From a virus: 57,637 bases of DNA. The translations under genes were made by a program, and so were the position numbers. Below, piece by piece: positions 34,763 to 44,020 of the stretch. The notes beneath the pieces are model-generated. The model searched no databases, was not told the origin of the DNA, and saw only the letters and a list, made by a program, of their open reading frames with translations. The DNA lies in the IMG/VR virus record IMGVR_UViG_3300042328_000814, positions 1 through 57,637 of that record, one strand, 5' to 3'. Position 1 is the first letter of the stretch; every line of letters begins with the position of its first letter.

Positions 34763-35754
34763 ATAGTTCCCCACTCCGCAGGTTTTACACTACTACCGTT
34801 TGTAGAACAGTAATTATCCTTATTCATACTACTTGAATATCTCCAACCTACATTACAATCTGGGGCAGTACGTTTAAACATTCCAGTTATAGGATTATAC
34901 TCATATTCATATAGCTGTTCTGATGATGGTTTAGATACGCCATTTCCATCAGCATCCCAACACATTTCTTCGTTATCACTATTAATAGAACAAGTTATAC
35001 CAAAGAATGAAGGATCTACATTTTTCATAGTAGAATGATAATACTTATTAGTTACATGGTTATACCAAATATTTGTAGTAGTATTCTTGTAAAAATTTGG
35101 ACTAGCAACTACCCAACCATCAGTATCTAAAGTAGTAAACATCCATGCAGCATTACCAGTACCTATTGAATCTACTGATATACCAGCACTTATAACTGCT
35201 GAGCCAACAATTAATTCACCATATCCTATAGGAACTGGGTTTCCTTGAGCAATCGTATTTACAGCACCATTAAAATAAGTATTCGGAGTATTTTCTTCTT
35301 TTTGATTAACAGTAGCTTTTGGTGGTGCAAATAATAGTGCAGAAATACCAGAGAGTACTAAACCTACTCCAATTTGGGATGCTATGGCAGCACCAGTCCA
35401 TCCAGCAGCAAATCCAGTTGGTGCTACTCCAGCTATTGCTGTAGCTCCAATACCCCAAGTTGCCCATATAAGAAAGGCACCAAGAATAATAGTTCCAAAT
35501 TTGCCAGAACCAGCAATAGCCGGTATAATATGTATATCTTCACTATTGCCTATAATGTCATTTATTTCATTCTTTTCTTTAAATATGTCACCTATTTTAA
35601 TATGGAATCCTGGAGTATAATTCTGTATATAATCAGCAAATCCTTTAAAATTAGCCTTTAAAGCACGTATAGCTTCACCTACAGAGTGTATATCTAATAC
35701 TACTTTGTCAGTAAATTTTAAGCCTAATTCACCATGTAAGTAAACTGTTTTCAT
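34759..35754 (-). CDS. Tail assembly protein I with C-terminal extension
   Basis: 331 residues. The first 200 match lambda gpI: a ubiquitin-like start (VYLHGELGLKF, SVGEAIRALKANF), AGSGKFGTIILGA, a hydrophobic Gly/Ala stretch and NTYFNGAVNTIAQGNPVPIG with GSAVISAGIS. Lambda gpI ends near there; here another 130 residues follow, with WYNHVTNKYYHS, a SINSDNEEMC cysteine and a pair spaced DCNVGWRY/YCSTNG. The extension may be a small disulfide- or metal-stabilised beta domain. gpI helps place gpJ and gpK in the tail tip. ATG overlaps the gpK stop. Confidence 0.85.
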   Translation of the reverse strand: MKTVYLHGELGLKFTDKVVLDIHSVGEAIRALKANFKGFADYIQNYTPGFHIKIGDIFKEKNEINDIIGNSEDIHIIPAIAGSGKFGTIILGAFLIWATWGIGATAIAGVAPTGFAAGWTGAAIASQIGVGLVLSGISALLFAPPKATVNQKEENTPNTYFNGAVNTIAQGNPVPIGYGELIVGSAVISAGISVDSIGTGNAAWMFTTLDTDGWVVASPNFYKNTTTNIWYNHVTNKYYHSTMKNVDPSFFGITCSINSDNEEMCWDADGNGVSKPSSEQLYEYEYNPITGMFKRTAPDCNVGWRYSSSMNKDNYCSTNGSSVKPAEWGTI

Positions 35755-36449
35755 ACTAAGTCCTTATGTCTATATACTGCTACTGCACATTTATTCCAAT
35801 AGCCACCAAAAGCGTCTCTAGTGGATAACCTATTTTCACAGTGATGTAAGAAAGTACCATTATCATGTAAAATACCAACATGATTTGGTACCTTAGATTT
35901 TCCAGATTTAAAAAGTATTATATCATACTTTTTAGCCTCAGAAAAATTAATTTTCTTAAATCCGTATTCTTCAGAATGTTCCTCTAGAATATTTAAACCA
36001 TTAGTATACCACTCTTTAGAGGTTACTAATAATCTACCTACATTTATATTTTTTTCATATTTGAGGACATCTGAAATAAGCCCCCAGCAATCAGTAGTAC
36101 CAAAACTATACTCCCTACCTAGTAGTGGTATTTCTATGCTATTAGGTACTAAATAATATATATCTCTAGATACAGCTGAACATATAGCCCACGTAGTACT
36201 ACCAGCGTTACAACTATGTATATCTGCCTGTGTTGGTCTACACGATATTCCTAGATGACTATGACATATTAAGTCTATAGTACCTAAACTAGAATACTTT
36301 GCATAATCTATAGGATCCATAATAAAATTATGTGGATCTTCTGATATATTTGAGCAAGGATAATACTTATCATTTATAACTAGACCACATATTTCCTTAT
36401 CAGTACTACTTTGACTATGATTTATAAAATCAAGTGTATAATCCTGCAC
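35751..36449 (-). CDS. Tail tip peptidase gpK (JAMM + NlpC/P60)
   Basis: 232 residues from a GTG at 36,449 that follows GGAGG by 8 bases; a TTG at 36,464 in the upstream gene is in frame but less likely. The N-terminal JAMM (Mov34/MPN) part has EICGLV, HSHLG and PTQADIH, with Thr where Ser is usual. The C-terminal NlpC/P60 peptidase has TDCWGLI (Cys121), VPNHVGI (His190) and FLHHC. In lambda this protein sits in the tail tip and is thought to help cut peptidoglycan during entry. Frame overlaps gpI by 4 bases. Confidence 0.9.
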   Translation of the reverse strand: MQDYTLDFINHSQSSTDKEICGLVINDKYYPCSNISEDPHNFIMDPIDYAKYSSLGTIDLICHSHLGISCRPTQADIHSCNAGSTTWAICSAVSRDIYYLVPNSIEIPLLGREYSFGTTDCWGLISDVLKYEKNINVGRLLVTSKEWYTNGLNILEEHSEEYGFKKINFSEAKKYDIILFKSGKSKVPNHVGILHDNGTFLHHCENRLSTRDAFGGYWNKCAVAVYRHKDLV

Positions 36450-37149
36450 CAGGAAATCCTCCAAAATTTAATATCTTTGTAGTCTGATTAAAACGTAATT
36501 TACAGTCTGATAATCGTTTACCACATACATCCTCTAATACATTAGGTGTGACTGTACCATCTGCTTTATAATAAATAGGAGATACTGCGTATGAATAATT
36601 ACATGTTGTAGCATCTTTATACCTCCAAGGACATAAATTTTGCAAAATAGTTCTTCTAGGTAATTGAACTGAACTAACGTCTAGTGCTGATACTAATTCA
36701 TATTCAGAGTAGTATGCTGTTTGTACTACTTTTCTATCCACATAATAAATATCTGGTGGAAATGACGCAGTAGGATCAGCATATGTATTTATACCAGAAT
36801 CAAAATTAACAGCATCTATAAATTTAATCATAGTGCGTATTCGAGTTATTTTTAACCCTAACATATCTTGATACTGACTGTTTAGGACTGTAAGAAATCC
36901 ATCTACGTTAGCTACTTTAAATTTAGGTGTTGGTAGTTGGCCTGCGCCGGACCACTCTATATCAGTCATTTCACATGGTATACTATTATACTCATGCGAG
37001 TTCCAAAATATATTATCCCCTAACTCATTAGTATCACTAAAAAATCTAAGTATAGTAGGCTGACCTAAACTATTAAAGTCAGCCTCATATAGGTCTATAA
37101 TTCTACTTGGAGAACTTTTTAATGCTTCTGTAAGAATTGGATTACTCAT
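36430..37149 (-). CDS. Minor tail protein L, Fe-S cysteine motif
   Basis: 239 residues. The body matches lambda gpL (DLYEADFNSL, WSGAGQLPTPKFKVANVDG). The C-terminal part has four cysteines in the spacing C-x9-C and C-x6-C (LCPWRYKDATTC and VCGKRLSDC), the arrangement that binds an iron-sulfur cluster in lambda gpL. The protein caps the tail tube under the tip. It overlaps the gpK gene and, as ATGA, the second gpM gene. Confidence 0.87.
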   Translation of the reverse strand: MSNPILTEALKSSPSRIIDLYEADFNSLGQPTILRFFSDTNELGDNIFWNSHEYNSIPCEMTDIEWSGAGQLPTPKFKVANVDGFLTVLNSQYQDMLGLKITRIRTMIKFIDAVNFDSGINTYADPTASFPPDIYYVDRKVVQTAYYSEYELVSALDVSSVQLPRRTILQNLCPWRYKDATTCNYSYAVSPIYYKADGTVTPNVLEDVCGKRLSDCKLRFNQTTKILNFGGFPGAGLYT

Positions 37150-37493
37150 ATTGTTTTATCATATACTCTTTTAAATGTAGCAGTTATAGTTCTACTAAAA
37201 TGGGCTACATATTCTTCGCTCCACTCTGTACATATAACCTTTACAGAACTAGAGGCACCTTCTGGTGTAAATAAAAAATATTCGGACCCACCTTTAGACT
37301 CAAGAAATGCTATTATTTGAGAAGCCTGAACTAAAGTTTGATTTATAAAACTTAAATTCCAGGTACTAGTTAGTGTATTAGTACTATAGGATACTCTTTG
37401 TGAGTAACCATCACCAAAAGTTAAAGTACTAACTTTTGGCTTTGATTGTTCAGAATATCCTATAGATGGTTTCCATGTAAATGTATCAGTCAT
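37146..37493 (-). CDS. Minor tail protein M paralogue 2
   Basis: 115 residues resembling lambda gpM (TFTWKPSIGYSEQSKPKV, TLTFGDGYSQRV, ESKGGSEYFLFTPEG, FKRVYD). It is the downstream of two tandem copies. Both products have the same length and share the TFTW start, the GG..F.FTP segment and a WS/WD strand, but differ much in the middle, so the duplication is old. They may form alternate rings at the tail tip base or have divided roles. Confidence 0.85.
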   Translation of the reverse strand: MTDTFTWKPSIGYSEQSKPKVSTLTFGDGYSQRVSYSTNTLTSTWNLSFINQTLVQASQIIAFLESKGGSEYFLFTPEGASSSVKVICTEWSEEYVAHFSRTITATFKRVYDKTI

Positions 37494-37837
37494 AGTATAT
37501 CATTAACTTTAGTAAACTTTGTATTAATTGTAATACTAATATGTGATTCATACTTAATATCCCATTCACTAGCTATTACTAAATATGTAGTAGTAGAGCC
37601 GGGTGGTGTGAAATAAAAAGATTCACACCCACCTCTAGCCTTTAAAAAATTAATAATTTCATTAGCTTCAGCAATAGGTTTATTACTGAAAGCTAACTCC
37701 CACTCTAAATTTAATAAATTTATACCAGTACGTTTTCTATACTCAAGAGGACTATTATCATATTGAATAACGTTAACTCTTGGAGACGACTTCTTAGTGA
37801 AATTTAATGAAGGGTTCCAGGTAAAAGTACTAGGCAT
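37490..37837 (-). CDS. Minor tail protein M paralogue 1
   Basis: 115 residues. STFTWNPSLNFTKKSSPRV matches the paralogue start, ARGGCESFYFTPPGS matches the core, but the GDGYSQR segment typical of gpM is replaced by a divergent DNSPLEYRKRTG. The overlap with the following copy is 4 bases (ATGA) and with the tape measure 8 bases. One copy is probably the main gpM and the other specialised; which one is not clear. Confidence 0.82.
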   Translation of the reverse strand: MPSTFTWNPSLNFTKKSSPRVNVIQYDNSPLEYRKRTGINLLNLEWELAFSNKPIAEANEIINFLKARGGCESFYFTPPGSTTTYLVIASEWDIKYESHISITINTKFTKVNDIL

Positions 37838-40800
37838 TTAATAGGCCCCTTGGACGCATCTGTTTAATTAGTTCTTCTTGAACTGTGGCTTTAACTGCTG
37901 CAGCCATAGAAACACTAAACTTTTTAGATTGTTCAACATCAACAGTACTACTACTTCCGCTTTCACTATTATTAATTTTTACAGTAACGATAGTATCCCC
38001 ATTAGTAATAGAAGCCCCACCACCTCCTGATAAAGTAACTGGAATAGTCCTATTATCTGGTAGTGGAACATAAGCTTCATTCTTTCTACCTTCTCCAAAC
38101 ATTGCAATTTGGGGTGAATTAGCTATACCACCTCTAGCATACTTGTGCAAAGGTATATCACCCATTTGTCCAACTATACCACCCTTTGCTTTTGCAAAAA
38201 TACTAGGGAAAGCGTTAGTTAATCCGCCTGTTATACCCCCACTAATAACACTAGTGGCTACCCCCATTAGTATTCCACCGAGAGCCCCTTTAGCACTACC
38301 TCCAGTAGCAAGTGCACCAACTAAAGCACCTACTGCTCCATGCATAACAGTAGTAGCCATGTTAAACTTATCAGCAGCTACGTCTATTTTTGTTCCACCC
38401 TTCTCAATATTAGTAGTGGCTGTCTTATTCAGAGTAGGTATACTACTATCTTGCATAGCTGGTGGTTGCATAACATCCGGTACGGGTATACTGCCTGGGT
38501 TAATCTTTTGTGCTATCTCGTTAAGAAGTCTATTAGTTTCTTTAGCGGAAGCTGCTGTAGAACTAACTGGCTGTACTAAAGGATCGTAAGTTCCAGCTGG
38601 TGCGCTAGTAGCGCCAATACTAGATACACCATCTAGTTGCCTAGACATAATAGATGCACTAGTTGGATATGGATATGGGGATGTTCTAACTCCAGTATCA
38701 TTAGCTTTATTAGCTTTCTCCCAATCAAGGTTATACTGTTTATCCAAATCTATGCCTTGTTGAGCTATAGGATCTATCTTACCTGGTACTAATGCCTGTA
38801 GTAAAGCCCTCATATCCTGTTGAATTAACTTTAGTTGATCAAGAGAACTATTAGCAGTAATCTGTAGTGCACTAGCCGCTTTTTCTTGGTTAGTACGAGT
38901 ATCATACCCAAAATTTGCTGCTAGTAACTTGATTCCACTCTTCATAGCATTTTTAAATGCGTCTGAGGCCATATCCCTAAACATGTCGCTTAAAGTATTT
39001 CTGACCATATCACTAAAAGCTTTGAAAGTTAATTTTGTCTCATCCATTTTCTGTATCATAGTAGTAAAACTATCTACTATTATATCTGCAGAATCTACAA
39101 TTCCAGTAGCCAGTTGAGACATAACAGACTTAGATTTACCTGTAGTTTCCTCTATTCTATCCATGGCTATAGTTATAGCCTCTTGTAGTCCTTCAGTACC
39201 AAAAATATCTGAAGCTCTACCAGACTGCTCTCTTATTTTTAAGCTGAGCTCAGTTTCCTTTTTAAATAGATCAGTTAATTTTTGATGAGTATCTAATTTA
39301 AAAGCTAAGTGTTGCTGTTGTAAGTCTACTATCTTCTGTTCTGCTTCTATATCTCCAACTTTAGATTTTTCAATAGCTATTTGAGCTTCAAGTATTCTCT
39401 CTTGTATTGAATATTGTTCTAGTAGTGTTTGAGTACTTACTGTATTAAACTCAGCAATTTTACTATAGTTAGTAGATACACTAAGTAAATAATCAGAGTA
39501 GGAAGAGGCTAGGTCTACTTGTTCACTTAAATTATCAGAAAGTTTTTCAGTTATTTCTAGGTTAGTTTTTCTAATTCTTAAATTTTCTTCGTCTTGTATA
39601 ACCTTGGGTAGGTCACGTAGTGGTTCACCTTTTTTGAAAGCTTCATCCCTAGCCCTAGCTTTACCAACTACAGCTTCTCCTATAGATACATTAGTAGGAT
39701 CTTTTATTAATTGTTCTACAAGAGTATTATACTCCCCTATCTTTATTGCTAAATCTTTCTCATATTGTAATATATCAGCTTTTGCTTTAATAAGATTAAT
39801 TTCACTATCTACTCTAGCAGATAAGTAAGATGAATCTAGTAATGCAATACTTTGTGATTTTTTCTCTAGATTATTGAGCTCTTCGAATAGTTTATCTTCT
39901 TCAGGTTTAAATTTCTTATCAGCTTCAGCATCAGTTTCCTTAAATTCTGCTCTAGCCTCGGATTCTCTAGCTTTGCCTAGGGAGGCTCTGATTGAGTCTA
40001 TTTTTAGAGTTGCAATTACACTAGCAGCCCCTAAGGACTCTAAACTATTAACTAAGGATAGAATTTGAGATGCTATAGACCCATCAAGTTCTTTTACTGA
40101 TAAAGCTTGGATAGCTTGATCTTTTACAGATCCTGTACCTAGAGGACTAGGATTATTGCTTTTGCTATTCTTAAATAGTTCTTTTGAGGCTAAAGATAGA
40201 GCAGTTCTTAATTGTTGCTCTGTATTTGATTTTTGAGCATCTATAGCTGCTGCATTAGTTTTTTCTGCTTTTATTTGAATATTTGCTATTTTTTCTTCAG
40301 TTTTACGTGCTTCTCTAATAGCTCTAGCTTCTCCTTCTTTTGAAAAACTACCATAAAATTGAGTTTCTTTAAGCTTAGCGGATAGACTAGTTTGTGCCAA
40401 GGATGCGCGTCCGGCTGCAGTAGCTAAGTCTGCTAAACTTTTTGAAGCTTTTAATGAATATCCGATATAGTCCTGTTGTACTTTTTCAATTCCACCGTAT
40501 GAGCCTAGTAGTGAACTAGTACCTTGACTAAGAGATTTTGCTCTATCATCCTCTGCTTTTTTCTGAAGATCTTTATCAGACCCAGCCAATTCCATAGCTG
40601 TTTTATAGTTATTATTTACATCTTCTTGTAATCTATTTAGCCTAGTACGTAATAATTCTAGATCCGCTGGTAGACTTATACCAGACATTTCTTCAAATTG
40701 ATCTGTAATGCCAGATAAAAATTCTTGAATATTAGCACCAGATTTAGTAAGATCATTTTTATCTAGAAGTTTAATAGCTTGTGCACTAGAAGTACTAAAA

Positions 40801-43205
40801 GCATTAAGAGCCTTTAACTCTTTTGATTGATTAGTAATAGAAATAATATAATCACTAGAAATATCATTAAGTTCTTTTAGATTCTTTGACATTCCTGAAG
40901 CGGTATCGGCGTACTCTTTGGCCTCTTTTCTCAATTTGGGGTCATTTAGAGCGCTGAATACTTTTCTTACTACGTCTTCTGTATCACCAAGTCCTAGTGC
41001 ATTAGCTCTTCTAAAAGATGCTGCAGCTGTGGTACTGGCCCCTTTAATATTGGTTGTGAAAGTATCTTTATTAGCAGCAGCAAATTTCTTATCTGTAGCC
41101 ATCCTCCTATCAAATTCTTCCATGATAGGATCCATAGCAATTTTACCGCCACTACCTCCATACCCAAGAGTAAACATATTAGCCATGTCATCAAAGTACG
41201 ATGTTAGTAGTCCAGCATTAGCTTTAAAGTCATTATACTTTTTCATTGCTTCACTTACTGCACCTAATGATTCTGCGAAGCTCATAGCAGACGAAGCATT
41301 TAGCTCAAATATAGTATGAAAGTCACCAGCTACCTTTAAATCTTCACTAATTTTTTTACTTAGATCTAGCTTACTATTTAGAGAAGTCATGCTTTCTTCT
41401 AACTTAGCCGCATGATCTGTAGTTAATCCTAATGCATTAGTTATACCACCTAATATAGGTAGTAATATTGCTGCGGTGGCACCCCAGACAGAAAAAGTAC
41501 CTAATAGCCTTCCTACACTTATAGTTAGTGCACCTAATCCACCACGTAGTCTTAACATACCGGCTTCAAAAGGACTTAAATTAAGTTTAGCAATCTCTTT
41601 ATTTAGATCTGCGAAACCATTGCGAAAGCCTAATAATTCTGTTTTTTCATATACTGCTGATAAAGCTTTTCTTTTATTAGCTACATGCTCTAGTGCCTGC
41701 CCCTCTATTTTTAGACTTTGTAAAGCCTTCTCATGTGCATGCGTAGTAGCATTAGCCGAGGCAGCTTGACCTGCTGAAGTAGATGTCTGCTGTATTAATC
41801 CATTATCCCCTTGTAGGCTTTGTAGTGCAGTACGTTGAGTTTCTAGTTTTTTTAGCTCTTTATCACCACTTTTACCTATTCTAGCTAACTCAGCTTGTTT
41901 TTGTTTTATTTTTTTATCTATGTCTTTTAGAGCACTATCAACAGAAGCTAAAGCTAGGTCTCTATTTTTATTTATGTCTTCGGGTTTGCCCCATAATAAA
42001 GAATTAATATTAGTATTTAAACTATCAAATTGTTTTCCACTTAGTGTTTTCTTTAAACCCTTCTCTAAGTTAGATTGAGTTTCTTTAAGGGCTACTTGTG
42101 ATAATCTTTTTTCTTCATTTTTTGCATCTATCAAAGCTTTTTGCTTTGCCTCAATAGCGGCTATTTGTGACTCTACCGCATCTTGCGCAGCTTTACTAGA
42201 AGCAATCCATGCCTCCCTCATATTACCTATAGCAGGTATAGCTTGCTTAAGTAATAAACCTACTATAGCAATCATACCAAGTAGCAAGGCAGTAGGACTC
42301 TGAGAAAGCATATTCACAAATGGGCCTAATACTGAGTTCATAGTAGTTAGTACACCAGTACTTAGATCTTTAATTGTAGAAAATAGTTTAGAGAAGGGAT
42401 TAGCGGCTTGATCTGCTAGTTCTTTGTACTTATTTATACCTTGAGTAGTTACTGCATTAACGAAAGCTTGTCTACGCTCATAGTCTGTTAGTACTGATAC
42501 AGTTTTACCTAGAGTTTTTGCGTAAGCTTTATTTGCATCATCTACTTTTACCATTAAACCTAATTCATCTAATAGTTCTGGTTCGATCTTAATAGTACCA
42601 CGGAATACGCGTTGTAAGGCATCAGTCATATCGCGACCTAGCGCAATAGAGGCACCTTTGGCAACAGTAGTTAATTCTTTAATCTGAGTAGTTGTTAATC
42701 CCGCAGAACTAGCTAATGAGGCGGAACCTAGGGCGTCAGCCATAGATATAGCTCCGTCGGTTAGATCCTTCATATCTTTAGCTAGGCCATTAATACTTGC
42801 ACCTACTTTTCTAGATAGTATATCTGCTGCTTTTTCCATATTAGTGAAATCAGCGGCTTTTGATAAGGCGTTGAATGCAGCACTTACAGCGTATACGTTA
42901 GCTGCGAATGTAGCATATAAGTGAACTAGGCCACCTAGCCCTTGGGCTTGTCTGCCGAAGTCACGCGCGTCACCCCTACCTTGTGCACCTGCAGTTCCGC
43001 GGCCCAGGCCCTCTGTGGTTGGAGGAATGGCTCCTCCGCCTATACCACCAGACGCAGAAAGGGCAGCCGAAGCCGCCCGTGTTTGCACTTTTCTAGGTTG
43101 TGCGGTACGGTCTAATACATCGTTTAGCTTGCGTGCCTCGCCTGCTACTTGTTTTAAAGTACCATTATCTGTTACTTCTACCGTTACTTTTCTAGTATCA
43201 GCCAT
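37830..43205 (-). CDS. Tape measure protein H (1,791 aa)
   Basis: The protein is mostly helical with long charged coiled coils and Gly/Ala-rich segments. Residues about 120-250 show the conserved tape-measure core (DILSRKVGASINGL, ASLASSAGLTTTQIKEL, GRDMTDALQRVFRG). Hydrophobic segments near 305-325 and 555-580 could span a membrane, as expected for DNA delivery. The C-terminal KATVQEELIKQMRPRGLL resembles the lambda gpH end. By the usual 1.5 angstrom per residue, the tail should be roughly 260-280 nm. The gene follows the chaperone pair, as in lambda. Confidence 0.92.
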   Translation of the reverse strand: MADTRKVTVEVTDNGTLKQVAGEARKLNDVLDRTAQPRKVQTRAASAALSASGGIGGGAIPPTTEGLGRGTAGAQGRGDARDFGRQAQGLGGLVHLYATFAANVYAVSAAFNALSKAADFTNMEKAADILSRKVGASINGLAKDMKDLTDGAISMADALGSASLASSAGLTTTQIKELTTVAKGASIALGRDMTDALQRVFRGTIKIEPELLDELGLMVKVDDANKAYAKTLGKTVSVLTDYERRQAFVNAVTTQGINKYKELADQAANPFSKLFSTIKDLSTGVLTTMNSVLGPFVNMLSQSPTALLLGMIAIVGLLLKQAIPAIGNMREAWIASSKAAQDAVESQIAAIEAKQKALIDAKNEEKRLSQVALKETQSNLEKGLKKTLSGKQFDSLNTNINSLLWGKPEDINKNRDLALASVDSALKDIDKKIKQKQAELARIGKSGDKELKKLETQRTALQSLQGDNGLIQQTSTSAGQAASANATTHAHEKALQSLKIEGQALEHVANKRKALSAVYEKTELLGFRNGFADLNKEIAKLNLSPFEAGMLRLRGGLGALTISVGRLLGTFSVWGATAAILLPILGGITNALGLTTDHAAKLEESMTSLNSKLDLSKKISEDLKVAGDFHTIFELNASSAMSFAESLGAVSEAMKKYNDFKANAGLLTSYFDDMANMFTLGYGGSGGKIAMDPIMEEFDRRMATDKKFAAANKDTFTTNIKGASTTAAASFRRANALGLGDTEDVVRKVFSALNDPKLRKEAKEYADTASGMSKNLKELNDISSDYIISITNQSKELKALNAFSTSSAQAIKLLDKNDLTKSGANIQEFLSGITDQFEEMSGISLPADLELLRTRLNRLQEDVNNNYKTAMELAGSDKDLQKKAEDDRAKSLSQGTSSLLGSYGGIEKVQQDYIGYSLKASKSLADLATAAGRASLAQTSLSAKLKETQFYGSFSKEGEARAIREARKTEEKIANIQIKAEKTNAAAIDAQKSNTEQQLRTALSLASKELFKNSKSNNPSPLGTGSVKDQAIQALSVKELDGSIASQILSLVNSLESLGAASVIATLKIDSIRASLGKARESEARAEFKETDAEADKKFKPEEDKLFEELNNLEKKSQSIALLDSSYLSARVDSEINLIKAKADILQYEKDLAIKIGEYNTLVEQLIKDPTNVSIGEAVVGKARARDEAFKKGEPLRDLPKVIQDEENLRIRKTNLEITEKLSDNLSEQVDLASSYSDYLLSVSTNYSKIAEFNTVSTQTLLEQYSIQERILEAQIAIEKSKVGDIEAEQKIVDLQQQHLAFKLDTHQKLTDLFKKETELSLKIREQSGRASDIFGTEGLQEAITIAMDRIEETTGKSKSVMSQLATGIVDSADIIVDSFTTMIQKMDETKLTFKAFSDMVRNTLSDMFRDMASDAFKNAMKSGIKLLAANFGYDTRTNQEKAASALQITANSSLDQLKLIQQDMRALLQALVPGKIDPIAQQGIDLDKQYNLDWEKANKANDTGVRTSPYPYPTSASIMSRQLDGVSSIGATSAPAGTYDPLVQPVSSTAASAKETNRLLNEIAQKINPGSIPVPDVMQPPAMQDSSIPTLNKTATTNIEKGGTKIDVAADKFNMATTVMHGAVGALVGALATGGSAKGALGGILMGVATSVISGGITGGLTNAFPSIFAKAKGGIVGQMGDIPLHKYARGGIANSPQIAMFGEGRKNEAYVPLPDNRTIPVTLSGGGGASITNGDTIVTVKINNSESGSSSTVDVEQSKKFSVSMAAAVKATVQEELIKQMRPRGLLNA

Positions 43206-43214
43206 ACACAGCCC

Positions 43215-43577
43215 TCATTTCTTTTTCTTACTATTTATTTGTTCGGTTTCCTGACGGTCAAATAGAGTAACTATCTTTAATACAGATACTCTATCTGTTA
43301 TACCAAACAGTTCGAATAAATTTGATATGTTCTCAATAGCTTTTCCAAAATAGTGTCCACTGAAGGAATCATACCTATCAGGTAAATAACAATAAATTGT
43401 CCAAGCCTCTTGAGCTTCGTCAGGTAAGTCTCCTAGCTCAATAGGGATTTCATCCTCTAAAGGTTCGGAGCCTAACTGCTCACACATATCAAAGTACATA
43501 TCCCTAGACATGTTAGCATGTCTATTTTGGGAGAAGTTCTTTATCTTACTAATTAGTTCTTCGAACTGAATTTCTGA
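43215..43577 (-). CDS. T domain of the tail assembly chaperone, made by -1 frameshift
   Basis: This frame has no necessary start of its own; it is open from the -1 position of the slippery site (43,577-43,583) through the G stop codon to 43,215. It adds 120 residues (SEIQFEELISKIKNFSQNRH onward) to the first 133 residues of G, giving a predicted fusion of 253 residues. An internal ATG at 43,511 could give a 98-residue form but this is less likely. gpGT binds the tape measure and recruits tail subunits in lambda. A KKKK tail ends the product. Confidence 0.8.
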   Translation of the reverse strand, partial: SEIQFEELISKIKNFSQNRHANMSRDMYFDMCEQLGSEPLEDEIPIELGDLPDEAQEAWTIYCYLPDRYDSFSGHYFGKAIENISNLFELFGITDRVSVLKIVTLFDRQETEQINSKKKK

Positions 43578-43975
43578 AAATTTGATAGATCACTCGTAAC
43601 ATCGGAGATAAAATTATCAAATTCTGTTGAATTCTTCATAAGTACTAGAGCGTTTTCTTCTGAATACTCTAATTCTTCATTTAAATCTTTAATACTAGAT
43701 AGATCCACCAGCATTAGGTCTTGCAGATACTCATACTTAAGACCAGTCCATCCTTTTACAACGGAGGCTACGTAGTTCTTAGTAAATAGTTCGTCATTTA
43801 GTTCTTCGATAGGTTGACGAGTTTTTCTATCAAATTTTGTAGTAACGCAAGCTTTGCGCAACTTAATTAGTTCTTCTCTTGAAAGGAAAGCGACTTTAAC
43901 TTTGAAACCAATCTTGTCTTGAAAATCAACCTCAACTACTTTAGAAGGGGTCAATAGTGATTGTAGTGAAACCAT
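43553..43975 (-). CDS. Tail assembly chaperone G
   Basis: 140 residues, the same size as lambda gpG, with a similar position between the major tail protein and tape-measure genes. Helical segments (SREELIKLRKACVTTKFD, DLNEELEYSEENALVLM) and a start LLTPSKVVEVDFQDKIGFKV are seen. The frameshift site lies near its 3' end. It coats the tape measure with GT during tail assembly and is absent from the mature virion. Ribosome binding site GGAG is 10 bases ahead of ATG. Confidence 0.82.
   Translation of the reverse strand: MVSLQSLLTPSKVVEVDFQDKIGFKVKVAFLSREELIKLRKACVTTKFDRKTRQPIEELNDELFTKNYVASVVKGWTGLKYEYLQDLMLVDLSSIKDLNEELEYSEENALVLMKNSTEFDNFISDVTSDLSNFQKFSSKN
43577..43583 (-). promoter_or_regulatory. 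Programmed -1 frameshift slippery site AAATTTT
   Basis: In the G frame it reads A-AAT-TTT, a perfect X-XXY-YYZ heptamer. The -1 frame has a TGA just upstream (about 43,591-43,593) and G stops at 43,553-43,555, so the shift must occur in this short interval, and this is the only heptamer of that type in it. Confidence 0.82.
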
Positions 43976-43993
43976 TAAATTATTTCTCCAAAT

Positions 43994-44014
43994 AGGAGGG
44001 CATAAAGCCCTCCT
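43994..44014 (-). other. Stable hairpin between the major tail protein and G genes
   Basis: A perfect 8-bp stem AGGAGGGC/GCCCTCCT with a 5-base loop lies directly downstream of the major tail protein stop in the leftward mRNA. The T-tract on the leftward side is poor, so it may be an attenuator, RNase block or stability element lowering chaperone expression relative to the major tail protein. Confidence 0.55.
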
Positions 44015-44020
44015 CTTTTA

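Noticed and set aside
37885-43254. Many open frames on the plus strand opposite the tape measure gene
   Set aside because: They have no ribosome binding sites, show low-complexity, leucine/serine-rich products and lie opposite a confidently identified tape-measure gene with overlapping neighbours. They are mirror frames of its codon bias.
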